A stretch of DNA of 64,000 bases from Pseudomonadota bacterium (GTDB lineage: Bacteria > Pseudomonadota > Gammaproteobacteria > QQUJ01). This document shows positions 55,239-63,775 of the stretch, one piece after another. The notes under the pieces were generated by a model, which worked only from the letters and a program-made list of their open reading frames with translations, had not been told where the DNA came from and made no database searches. The position numbers were made by a program, and so were the translations under genes. The DNA is taken from assembly GCA_008501635.1 (NCBI GenBank), contig QQUJ01000029.1, positions 103,582-167,581 on the forward strand, given 5' to 3'. The stretch's first letter is position 1. Each line of letters begins with the position of its first letter.

Positions 55239-55917
55239 CGCCGCCTCCACCAGTACAAACCCCTGGCTTCCTGTCAGGGGTTTTTTTATTCCCGTGCAAG
55301 GTATACGGAATCACCGGACCCCACCGTGGACGTGAAGCCGTTAAGCCCACCGGAAACGGCTTATACCGCCGGCCTCATCGACGAAAAGCCACCATCTCAC
55401 TCACTCGCAAACACCGCAATGAAAACCGTCAGCTGGCCGTCTCCATCAGTAATACGGAGAAGGGCCTGCTGGATTTTGTGTTGCCTACCGTAGGGGCCGG
55501 AAATGTCACTGGAACGCACATTGTCCGTCCACGGCACACTCCCGGTTTCACCCGCACCCCCTGCAATCGGCAGGCGCTCAACCTTCCAACCCAGATCTCA
55601 ATACCTGCGCACCGACAAGAGCGAATATACGGCCCTCATACTCCGCGACTACCTCCCCCTCACCCCGCGCAACGGTAAATCTACAGCGCAACAGCGACAA
55701 CGGAATCCGGGCCACTGTCCTGGCCACACAACCTGCTGGTGCCCTGAACCTAAACAGGGACACCAGGAATTGGCAGACCAAGGCAATCGGCAGGACACTG
55801 GGTGAGACCTTCTAGTGCGGCCGGGGGTGAGGGGTTGTACGACCAAGGCCAACGGCCGCGTCAAACTATCTTCCTGCACGATGACCAATGCATTAGATTG
55901 GTGTCCATAATTGGGTC
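55239..55917 (+). repeat. Long direct repeat, right copy (with 14 nt of ssrA)
   Basis: This 679-bp copy matches 46844-47523. It begins with the last 14 nt of tmRNA (CGCCGCCTCCACCA), includes the ssrA terminator (55258-55288), and ends at the border of a truncated PIN-domain gene. The last 130 bp differ at several places, for example GGCAGGACACTG against TGCAAGACACTG. It resembles the far attachment end of an element integrated at ssrA, but the identity is far longer than a usual att core. Confidence 0.9.
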
Positions 55918-55933
55918 CAAGAAAAACCGGTAA

Positions 55934-56167
55934 GGCTCGGGGCAGATCGTCGAAGATGGTATCGCTCAGCTTAAGGACATCGAGATCGACCTGCACCGTA
56001 GTGAAGAGACGGAGGTCATCCCGCTCATGGTGCATTACCGGTTGTCCGCCTACGATGCCTGTTACCTCTGGTTGGCCGTCGAAATCAATGCCCCGCTGGC
56101 CAAATTCGATGACAAGCTTGCGGGCGCTGCCAGGACCCGTTCGACTGGGCTGGGCCGACGCCAAACG
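55934..56167 (+). pseudogene. C-terminal remnant of a PIN-domain (VapC-like) toxin
   Basis: The frame after a stop at 55931 encodes IAQLKDIEIDLHRSEETEVI, HYRLSAYDACYLWLAVEINA and PLAKFDDKLAGAA, which is the pattern of the last half of VapC toxins (the AYDAxYLxLA helix and LATxDxxLA strand). The N-terminal half and any antitoxin are missing; the break lies at the border of the long repeat. The frame continues without a stop into the EamA gene. Confidence 0.65.
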
Positions 56168-57076
56168 ATGAACGTTGGTACCCGCGCACTCACGGTCGGC
56201 GCATTCGCCACTCTGATGCTGATTGCCCTGATGATGGGCGCCAACCATGTCGCGGCACGGATCGCGTTCAACAATGGCGTCGATGTGGCCACCGCCGTGG
56301 TGTTCCGCAGCGTCGTCACCACTCTGGTGATCGCTCTGTTGCTGGTCCTGCAGCGGGTGCCGATCGCCTTTAATGCACGCCATCGCCGGTTTCTTCCGGT
56401 CATCGGCTTGCTGGTGGGCGTGCAAAGCCTTTGCCTTTATTCGGCGGTGGCGCGATTGCCTGTCGCGCTGGCGCTGCTGGCCTTCAATACGTATCCGTTG
56501 TGGACGGCGCTATGGGCGTCGCTGCTCTACCGCAAGCCGCCCGAGCGTGCAGTGCTGTTGGCGATGCCGGTGATCCTGCTGGGCCTGGCGCTGGCACTCG
56601 ATGTGCTCGGTGCGGCATCCGGGCTGGGCGCCGCCGCCCAGTGGAGCCGCATCGGCGTTGGGGTGTTGTTCGCACTGGCCGCTGCGGCTACTTTTGGTGC
56701 GGCGCTGGTATTCACTCAGTATGAAGCGGCCGATATCGATGGCCGGGTACGCACCGCCACAACGCTTGGGCTGGCCAGTGTGATCGCACTGGCCAGCGTG
56801 GCCGTGCAGGGTGGCTTTCACTTCCCGCAGGCCCCTGCCGGCTGGTGGGGGCTGGCCGCCCTGACGTTCCTGTATGGCACCGCATTCACCATCATGTTCA
56901 CCGTATTGCCGCGCCTGGGTGTCGTCGGCAACTCGGCCATCATGAACGTGGAGCCGGTGTTCGCGCTGGTGCTGGGGTGGACGTTGCTGGGGCAGGCCAT
57001 CGCGCCGGTACAGGTCGCGGGGGCCTTGCTGGTCGTCGGCGCAGTGATGATGCTCGGCCTGCGCCGGCGGGTCTGA
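56168..57076 (+). CDS. EamA/DMT family transporter
   Basis: A 302-residue membrane protein with about ten helices in two EamA repeats (about 12-135 and 155-300), e.g. ALLAFNTYPLWTALWASLLY and MNVEPVFALVLGWTLLGQAI. DMT carriers usually export metabolites or drugs; the substrate is unknown. The ATG at 56168 has no clear ribosome site. The frame is open upstream into the PIN remnant, so a longer fusion product cannot be excluded. Confidence 0.88.
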   Translation: MNVGTRALTVGAFATLMLIALMMGANHVAARIAFNNGVDVATAVVFRSVVTTLVIALLLVLQRVPIAFNARHRRFLPVIGLLVGVQSLCLYSAVARLPVALALLAFNTYPLWTALWASLLYRKPPERAVLLAMPVILLGLALALDVLGAASGLGAAAQWSRIGVGVLFALAAAATFGAALVFTQYEAADIDGRVRTATTLGLASVIALASVAVQGGFHFPQAPAGWWGLAALTFLYGTAFTIMFTVLPRLGVVGNSAIMNVEPVFALVLGWTLLGQAIAPVQVAGALLVVGAVMMLGLRRRV

Positions 57077-57190
57077 CCATGAATGGGATTGCGTCAGAAT
57101 CGCGGTTTGCGCGGTCCATGGAATCTGGCCGGCGCTCGCGGCCTGGCCGTGTGATATATACAGGCGGACGCAGGCCAGCAGGAGCAGATC

Positions 57191-58171
57191 ATGACTACGC
57201 TTTCGAACCGACTTACCCGAACCCTGGATCTGCGGCATCCAATCGTCTCGGCGCCGATGGCCTTCGCCGGCGGCGGCGCGCTCGCGGCGGCGGTCAGCCG
57301 TGCCGGCGGCCTGGGATTGATAGGCGGCGGATACGGCGACCCCACCTGGCTCGGGGAGCAGTTCGAAGCGGCGCGCGGCGCAAGAGTAGGCGTCGGCTTC
57401 ATCACCTGGTCACTGCGCAAGTCGCCGTCGCTGTTGACCGACGTGCTGAAGCATCGTCCGGCCGCGGTGATGCTGTCCTTCGGCGATCCCCGGCCGTTCG
57501 TAGACGAAATCCGCGCGGCCGGCGCGGTCCTGATCTGTCAGTGTCAGGGGCTGGCGCATGTCGAGGACGCTGTGGATGTACGCGCCGATGTGGTCGTCGC
57601 ACAGGGGGCCGAGGCCGGCGGACATGGTGCCTTGCGCGGTACGCTGAGCTTCGTGCCGGAGGCCGCGGATTTTCTTGCCCGGAATTCCCCGGACGCGCTG
57701 CTGCTCGCGGCGGGCGGCATCGCCGACGGGCGCAGTCTGGCTGGCGCGTTGATGCTCGGCGCCGACGGCGTGCTGGTGGGCACGCGCCTGTGGGCGTCGC
57801 AGGAGGCCTTGGTGAAACAAGGCCACCACGATGCGATCGTCGAAACCGGCGGCGACGGCACCTTGCGCACACGGGTGGCCGACATCGCGCGGCAGCTGCC
57901 CTGGCCGCGCGGGTTTACCGCGCGCATCCGCCGCAACGCCTTCACCGATCGCTGGCATGGCCGCGAGGAGCTGCTGGAGAAGAGCCTCGCCGTGGAGGGA
58001 CCGCGCTATCGCCAGGCTTTTGCTGACGGCGATCCGGAAAACACCGGCGTGTGGTTCGGCGAAGCCGCGGGCCTCATCCACGCGATCGAGCCTGCGGCCG
58101 ACATCGTCGAGCGCATGGTGGCAGAGGCGGTTGGGCGCCTTGCCGCTTATGGCGGCGCGTCGCTAAGCTGA
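57191..58171 (+). CDS. Nitronate monooxygenase-like flavoprotein
   Basis: A 326-residue TIM-barrel FMN protein of the nitronate monooxygenase (2-nitropropane dioxygenase) family, which oxidises toxic nitronates. Seen: the start HPIVSAPMAFAGGGALAAAV, AQGAEAGGHGA with the usual catalytic His region, and LLAAGGIADGRSLAGALMLG for FMN phosphate binding, followed by GVLVGTRL. AGGAG lies before the ATG. It follows the EamA gene by about 115 bp on the same strand. Confidence 0.9.
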   Translation: MTTLSNRLTRTLDLRHPIVSAPMAFAGGGALAAAVSRAGGLGLIGGGYGDPTWLGEQFEAARGARVGVGFITWSLRKSPSLLTDVLKHRPAAVMLSFGDPRPFVDEIRAAGAVLICQCQGLAHVEDAVDVRADVVVAQGAEAGGHGALRGTLSFVPEAADFLARNSPDALLLAAGGIADGRSLAGALMLGADGVLVGTRLWASQEALVKQGHHDAIVETGGDGTLRTRVADIARQLPWPRGFTARIRRNAFTDRWHGREELLEKSLAVEGPRYRQAFADGDPENTGVWFGEAAGLIHAIEPAADIVERMVAEAVGRLAAYGGASLS

Positions 58172-58539
58172 ATTACGCGAATCTGCAGTCGGCCAGGCTG
58201 CGGCGGCGTAGAGGCAGCACAAACCGCCTTTTCAACAGTCGGTGGTCGCTATGCATTGGTTGCGGTACTTGCGCGATCTCCAGTCACTCCACTTCGCGGG
58301 CACTGCTGAATGTCATCGGGGCTGTTAAATCCAGCTCGGCAACGGGATTGCAGGTACGGGTTTTGTGGCCAGTCATCAGACCCACCGCCGAGGAAAGTGC
58401 GAAAAATTCTGGACACTACCAACGCTGACTGGCTTACTCACGGGCCTGAAGTGTGTCTCACACGAGATGGCATGCGAGTCCAAATTGACGAACACATTTG
58501 GCGGTAAAAACACCATAGCAACAGCGGGCAACATTCTTT
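58172..58539. other. Gap with 105-bp repeat copy
   Basis: Apart from the repeat at 58207-58311 no gene or RNA could be recognised. It separates the nitronate monooxygenase-like gene from the convergent activase gene. Confidence 0.4.
58207..58311 (+). repeat. 105-bp direct repeat, left copy
   Basis: It matches 62421-62525 with one mismatch (GGGCACTG against GGGCTCTG). The sequence can form a stem ACCGCC/GGTGGT but lacks the ends of an integron attC site. The two copies bracket the glycyl radical module exactly. Confidence 0.9.
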
Positions 58540-59457
58540 TCACGCGACGGGGCGCCAATTGACGAGACTCGGTTGGCGGGGACAATCGACAAGCTTTCTT
58601 AGATTATTCATTTCTTCGTCATCGAGCACTCTGATATGCTCAAGCTTGTAATCTAGACCTATCGCTGCATACTTTTCTTTTCCCAAAGTATGGTAAGACA
58701 TGAATTCGATGCCTTTCGCGCCCCTTAAGTTTCTGCGCGCAAACTCGACGGTCGCAGTTATGTTTTCAACACTGTCATTCAAGGACGGGATCACCGGAAT
58801 TCTAATGATCAAGGGGACGTGCTCAGCCGCGATGTTAATGGCGTTCTGAAGGATAGTCTCGTTAGATACTCCTGTCAGTTCCCGATGGCGGACCGGGTCC
58901 ATGTGTTTTATATCCAGGTACACTAGGTCTGCTCGTTTAATAACGTCTTTGCACTTCCTCCAATTAAAATGGCCGCAAGTTTCAATTGCCGTATTTAACC
59001 CCAGGGCCTCGCACTTCTTTAATAGAATTTCAAGAAAGTCCGGTTGGCACAACGGCTCTCCACCCGAAAACGTTACTCCTCCTCCGGATCTTCTGTAGAA
59101 AGCCATGTCACGCTGCACGGTTTTCATCACTTCGCCGGCTGCGACTTCTTCACCCATCCATTCTCGAGCGCCAGATACACAAGCTTCCACGCATTTCCCA
59201 CACCGACTACAAAGGCCTCTATCCGTGAATCCACCTTCGCTAGACGGCCTGGCGACCTGATCTGGACAGGTCGCTGCACAACGCCCGCAACCTATACAGT
59301 TCTGTGGGAAAATGGCAATTTCTGGGGCCTTACATTGAGATTCGGGATTGCAGCACCATTGACACTGCAGAGGACAACCTTTCAGGAAAACTACCGTCCG
59401 TGCTCCGGGACCATCGTGGATGGACCATCTCTGGAGGTCGAGAACAACGCCGCTCAT
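58540..59457 (-). CDS. Glycyl radical enzyme activase (radical SAM)
   Basis: The enzyme installs the glycyl radical on its partner using SAM and 4Fe-4S. The 305-residue protein has the activase signature C28-x3-C32-x2-C35 (GCPLQCQWCCNPES), an inserted pair of ferredoxin-type clusters (C54, C57, C60, C64 and C83, C86, C89, C93), as in activases of the non-PFL class, then the SAM motif VTFSGGEPLCQPDF and IRIPVIPSLNDS. It follows the glycyl radical enzyme by 155 bp on the same strand. GC content is visibly lower than the core. Confidence 0.93.
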   Translation of the reverse strand: MSGVVLDLQRWSIHDGPGARTVVFLKGCPLQCQWCCNPESQCKAPEIAIFPQNCIGCGRCAATCPDQVARPSSEGGFTDRGLCSRCGKCVEACVSGAREWMGEEVAAGEVMKTVQRDMAFYRRSGGGVTFSGGEPLCQPDFLEILLKKCEALGLNTAIETCGHFNWRKCKDVIKRADLVYLDIKHMDPVRHRELTGVSNETILQNAINIAAEHVPLIIRIPVIPSLNDSVENITATVEFARRNLRGAKGIEFMSYHTLGKEKYAAIGLDYKLEHIRVLDDEEMNNLRKLVDCPRQPSLVNWRPVA

Positions 59458-59612
59458 TGAATCTCATTCATTGCGTCGCCCTTCACGCCAAGGCTCATGA
59501 TTTGATGCTTGCTCCCATGGGCCTCAAGGCGAAGTCGGGCAGCTATCCGCACAAGGACGCACATTCCATGGACCTCAATCCAGAGGGCAGGCAATTGGTA
59601 GTCAAGAGATGT

Positions 59613-62036
59613 CTACATATTGTAGTTCGTAGTCCGCCGAATTATCTCTTCCTGCACTTCTTGCGACAAAGAGACGAACCTTGCGCTATACCCAGCCACT
59701 CTCACAACCAGATCACGGTATCTTTCCGGGTTGTTTTGCGCATCACGCAAGGTCTCGACGTCAATTACGTTGAACTGACAGTGGTATCCGCCGAGGTCAA
59801 AAAATCCTCTGATTAAATTAGCAAGATCGCTTATGCCCTTTTCGCCCTGGAGAACCGCGGGAGTGAATTTAAGATTTAATAAAGTACCTCCCGGCTGGTT
59901 CTCATGATTTATCTTTGCATATGACCTCATGCATGCCGTCGGCCCATTCACATCTGTGCCAGGATGAGGGGAGCAGCCCTCGGCTAGAGGAACCGTCGCT
60001 TTTCTTCCACTGGGCAGGGCGCCCAAAACTTTTCCTGTTGGCAAGTTATTGGTAAGGCCCATGATGGCATTGTGGAAGGGATTCCCGAGTTTATCTTTAT
60101 GTTTTCTGAACTCCCGGTCCACGAAGTCCGCCATCTCTACGGCAAACTTATCGACGTATTGATTATCATTGCCATATTTCGGGCATTTAAGAAGTAGTTG
60201 ACGGATCTCTTCATGCCCATCGAAATTGCTATCAAGCGCCGTGCACAATGCGTTCATCGTTAGCGATTCATCGTCGTAGACGAGCTTCTTGATGGCAGCT
60301 AACGAATTAGCTGTATCTGCTAAACCTACGAGCACCCATCCCGGCCCAACGTTAAATTTTGCGCCACCCTGAGCGATATCCTTACCGCTCTCCATGCAGC
60401 CATCGACAATGGCTGAAACGAACGGTCGAGGCATGTTATCCCAGTGGATGTCCTGCTCAACGGTCGTCGAGATGACGGCATGCTTCAAGATGTTCCTTAG
60501 TTGCAGGGTGAAGGCATCCTTGAATTCTTCGAACGTTTTAAACTTAACGGGGTCTCCGGTTTGTAGCCCCATCCGTTCCCCAGTCAACCGGCTCCGTCCG
60601 TCATTGAGTGTGAACTCTATGGCTGCAGCCATATTGTAAGCCCCGGCGTCAGTCCATTCGCCTATCTTCCTATGGTGGGGCACGACACAACCCAGCAAAT
60701 TCCAGTCCCTGGCCTCTTCGGGCGGCAGGCCGGCATACATCATCATTGAAGTGCCAACTCGATCGTTGTGAAAAGCCGGAAAACCCATTCCCAGCCTCGA
60801 TAGCTTACAAGCAGCTCGCAAAAACTCTTCTGGTGTGTCGTTATGTATCCGAGCGCTCAACGCAGGCTGAGGTAGCTTGACCTCTTCAGTAGCCTTCAGG
60901 CACAGGTAAGAAAGTTCATTGGTTGCGTCGCTGCCATCTTTTTTTGTGCCGCCAATAGTCAGATTTTGGAAGGAATTATAGCCTCCATAGTACTTCGCGC
61001 CGTTTTCCGGCAGAAGCCAAACCCACTCCGCCAGCTTAACCCAAAAGCATTCGAGAAGTTCCAATGCGTCTTCTTCGATGATGACACCTTTTTCCGTGTC
61101 TTCCTCATAGTACGGGTGCATGTACTGATCGAAGCGTCCTAGATTAAAGGCTGGACCGCTCTCCGATAAAACGCAGCCAATCTGGACGAACCAAACCATT
61201 TGAAGGGCTTCCCGAAAACTGCGGGGTGGATTTTCTGGTACCGCGCGACAAACCTCGCTGATGCCTTCCAATTCGATCCGTCTAATTTCATCCTGTTCAG
61301 TCTGGGCCATCTCTGCTGCTTTATCGGCGTATCGGTGACCCAGGGCTATAATGCCTTGGCACACCTCCACCATCGCCTCATAGAACTGAATTTTTTTCAA
61401 ATTCTCGGGGCAAGTCGGCTCTAAAGCCTCTAGGCAACTTTCCGCCTCTGCCCTTACGCCCTTGAAACCATATCTGAAGATCATGTCTTCGTATTCAGGC
61501 GTGATCTCGGCGACACCGCCCCTCCATTTTATTTCCGAATCGAGAATGCCGGTGTCCACACCAATCTTCTTAGTTTCATCAGGCAACCGCGACAAGACAA
61601 GTTCTTCCAGTGATTTCCCCCGCCAATACGGAAAAACCTCTTCCTTCAATAACTTCTTCTGCTGCTCTGTCATCTCGTAAGGATCACCGGCACGTGTACC
61701 GATCGTGTCTAGCTCCCCCTCCAACCAATTACATGAAATCTCGGGGCAGAGAGAACCGGGACGCTGCATTGCACCGGGTGTTCCAACAATGAGTTCGTGC
61801 TCGAAAATCGTCACCGGGATAGTTTCGCATACCTCACGAAAGCTTTTTGCCCGTCTTAGGATCAGAGCTTGCCCTTCCGTCTTTTTGTGAGATCTGGTGA
61901 AGGCAAGAGCGCGCTCTATGCATATGCTGGGAGCCGCTTCGTTGTATTGTTGCAGCAGCTTCTGCAATCGGCTAACGCGGTTGATATGGCTTAGATCCGG
62001 GATTTTTTTAGTGGCTAATTGTGTTGATCCATGCAT
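59613..62036 (-). CDS. Glycyl radical enzyme of unknown substrate
   Basis: The ATG at 62036 gives 807 residues, the usual length, and has a GGGGGCAAGG site. The PFL-like N-terminal domain begins with AAPSICIERALAFT; the glycyl loop VRVAGYSARF puts the radical on Gly782; the cysteine loop reads NLLGCVVPHHRKIGEW with Cys450. Known dehydratases, choline lyase and sulfolyases have GCVEP, so the Glu that acts as base is replaced by Val. GGAKFNVGPGWVLVGLADTA is also not the common form. No extra subunits or microcompartment genes are nearby. A decarboxylase, an X-succinate synthase-like or a new reaction are all possible. Confidence 0.92.
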   Translation of the reverse strand: MHGSTQLATKKIPDLSHINRVSRLQKLLQQYNEAAPSICIERALAFTRSHKKTEGQALILRRAKSFREVCETIPVTIFEHELIVGTPGAMQRPGSLCPEISCNWLEGELDTIGTRAGDPYEMTEQQKKLLKEEVFPYWRGKSLEELVLSRLPDETKKIGVDTGILDSEIKWRGGVAEITPEYEDMIFRYGFKGVRAEAESCLEALEPTCPENLKKIQFYEAMVEVCQGIIALGHRYADKAAEMAQTEQDEIRRIELEGISEVCRAVPENPPRSFREALQMVWFVQIGCVLSESGPAFNLGRFDQYMHPYYEEDTEKGVIIEEDALELLECFWVKLAEWVWLLPENGAKYYGGYNSFQNLTIGGTKKDGSDATNELSYLCLKATEEVKLPQPALSARIHNDTPEEFLRAACKLSRLGMGFPAFHNDRVGTSMMMYAGLPPEEARDWNLLGCVVPHHRKIGEWTDAGAYNMAAAIEFTLNDGRSRLTGERMGLQTGDPVKFKTFEEFKDAFTLQLRNILKHAVISTTVEQDIHWDNMPRPFVSAIVDGCMESGKDIAQGGAKFNVGPGWVLVGLADTANSLAAIKKLVYDDESLTMNALCTALDSNFDGHEEIRQLLLKCPKYGNDNQYVDKFAVEMADFVDREFRKHKDKLGNPFHNAIMGLTNNLPTGKVLGALPSGRKATVPLAEGCSPHPGTDVNGPTACMRSYAKINHENQPGGTLLNLKFTPAVLQGEKGISDLANLIRGFFDLGGYHCQFNVIDVETLRDAQNNPERYRDLVVRVAGYSARFVSLSQEVQEEIIRRTTNYNM

Positions 62037-62420
62037 TGCCTTGCCCCCAATAATCTTGGTTATGCCGGTGTGTTCCTCTTTTTTTTGTCCCTCCTCCAAA
62101 CCAACAGGCAGCCGTTGTTCATCCCAAGAGTAAACAGTCGATAGGTTGCCAATTTGGCTCAGTGCTAATGGAGAATATGCGCCTAATTGGCGCTGGAGAT
62201 AAGAAACAGAAACATAGTTTTTTCTTCGAAATCTGTGCTGGTCATAAAAACGGAGATTTTTCGTTGGAGTAGTTTTCCCACAGCCCTTATCGCAACGGTG
62301 CGGGACGAAACACACAGCATAGATCCTGTCAATGCACTGAAATACATAGAAAAATAGCTGTTACCGCCGCTCTGAAATAGTCAGTAATAATCCCATATTT
62401 GGCTATTGCCTGACTTGGGA
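62037..62420 (-). other. Upstream region of the glycyl radical enzyme
   Basis: The enzyme's frame stays open for a further 93 codons (to 62315) without a family match, so this is read as an untranslated leader. A consensus TTGACA lies at 62327-62332 on the minus strand, without a good -10 box at 17 bp. No regulator gene is present. Confidence 0.45.
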
Positions 62421-62525
62421 CGTAGAGGCAGCACAAACCGCCTTTTCAACAGTCGGTGGTCGCTATGCATTGGTTGCGGTACTTGCGCGATCTCCAGTCA
62501 CTCCACTTCGCGGGCTCTGCTGAAT
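62421..62525 (+). repeat. 105-bp direct repeat, right copy
   Basis: It matches 58207-58311 (104 of 105 positions) in the same orientation. The flanks on both sides are unrelated between the copies. Confidence 0.9.
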
Positions 62526-62621
62526 AGCATGCGTTTTATTCTGCTGACGACCATCCTCTTTATTCGCACAATCTACTCAAGTTTTATCCCTATCTACCGA
62601 AGTAAAGACCTGAATCTACAT

Positions 62622-62757
62622 AGAACCCATCTCAAAATCCCACGCGAGCTGTGCCGGTCGTTCGTGGTTTCAGCGCCAGGCGCGGTGATCGCGGTTGGAT
62701 CACTCCCAAAGAGTGAGCCGCAACATCGCATGGGAGGGAGATTTCGAGATAGGTTCT
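62622..62757. mobile_element. MITE-like element with terminal inverted repeats
   Basis: The 136-bp element begins AGAACCCATCTCAAAATCCC and ends with the inverse of AGAACCTATCTCGAAATC, so about 20 terminal bases pair with few differences. It has no coding capacity and is flanked by TA-rich sequence. The left half is similar to the segment after smpB (46311-46370). The ends resemble those of IS5-group elements; that family link is an inference. Confidence 0.65.
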
Positions 62758-62791
62758 GGTATCAATATATCCGGTTTATGAGGATTCCAAT

Positions 62792-63751
62792 ATGTCAGTA
62801 GAAACCATTCATAAAGTCATACTTCATCCGTTTATTAAAGAATCGATTGCCAGCTTATCGACCATGACAAGCCTTCAAGGCAAGGCTGGTGATGCCTTCG
62901 AAGATAATGTTGAAGGCTTTCGCTTCAAAGGATATGCCATTTGTTCACAAATGCAGGGTGAACTCGAAGGAGTTATCTTGATGCATCACTATGAAGAGAC
63001 GGCATTAGAGATTGGTGCACAGGTCTTTACTGGGCTTGCCGGGGAGAAGGCAGCCGATACCGGCAAAATGAATCAGGATTTATCCAGCGCATTGGCTGAA
63101 TGGGGTAACACGATTATCGGACGGGCTACCGATAAGCTGGCAAAACATAATCTTAGTTTTAGATTCTCTGCACCCGAAATGGTTTTGAATCTTGATGACA
63201 TGGAAAAGTTTTTAAAGGATGTCGTTACTATTATCACCGTGCCGGTTCACATTGATAATGTTGGCCGTTATTTCTTTAATTTGCTAATTCGAAAAGCCAA
63301 CGCTGATACTGCAATTGAATCATTGATGTCAACGGATGAGGCTGCACTACCCAAGATTAAATCACTGGCCACTCCTTTAGCAAAAGAAGAGAACATACTA
63401 TTAGCGGATGATTCTCCGCTTATTCGTAAAGCATTACGCCGTTACCTTGGAAAAATGGGGTATAACAACATTAGTGAGGCGGGAGATGGCGATGAGGCAG
63501 TAGAAAAAATTACCGCTGACTCACCGGCCTTTGTGTTTATGGATATCGTCATGAATAAAATGAATGGTGATGACGCTCTCGCTAAAATCAGAGAAACAAA
63601 TAAAGAAGTCCCTATCGTCATGCTGACCTCTGTTACGGATAGTGCTGTCATTGATAAATGCACGGCGTTGGGTATACAAGGGTTTGTATTAAAACCCCTT
63701 AATGCAGACACCGCATCAGATGTTTTGTCACACTGTCTTGGTTTGAAATAA
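62792..63751 (+). CDS. CheX-REC fusion protein (chemotaxis phosphatase-like plus receiver)
   Basis: A 319-residue protein. Residues 1-170 resemble CheX/CheC-like phosphatases, including an ExxN pair (E103, N106 in LAEWGNTII). Residues 201-319 are a complete receiver domain with the acid pair D206-D207, phosphate acceptor D251 (VFMDIVMNKMNGD), T279/S280 and K301. GAGGATTCCAAT precedes the ATG. It may act on CheY-type phosphates or switch itself. It is AT-rich compared with the core, and no other chemotaxis gene is near. Confidence 0.85.
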   Translation: MSVETIHKVILHPFIKESIASLSTMTSLQGKAGDAFEDNVEGFRFKGYAICSQMQGELEGVILMHHYEETALEIGAQVFTGLAGEKAADTGKMNQDLSSALAEWGNTIIGRATDKLAKHNLSFRFSAPEMVLNLDDMEKFLKDVVTIITVPVHIDNVGRYFFNLLIRKANADTAIESLMSTDEAALPKIKSLATPLAKEENILLADDSPLIRKALRRYLGKMGYNNISEAGDGDEAVEKITADSPAFVFMDIVMNKMNGDDALAKIRETNKEVPIVMLTSVTDSAVIDKCTALGIQGFVLKPLNADTASDVLSHCLGLK

Positions 63752-63775
63752 CGAAGTCAGCTCTGGTGTATCCTT

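Noticed and set aside
58207..58311. 105-bp repeat as an integron attC site
   Set aside because: The RYYYAAC and GTTRRRY ends and the paired simple sites are missing, and no integron integrase is present.
59304..59816. 170-codon plus-strand frame over the glycyl radical enzyme/activase junction
   Set aside because: It overlaps both well-supported minus-strand genes and has no family resemblance.
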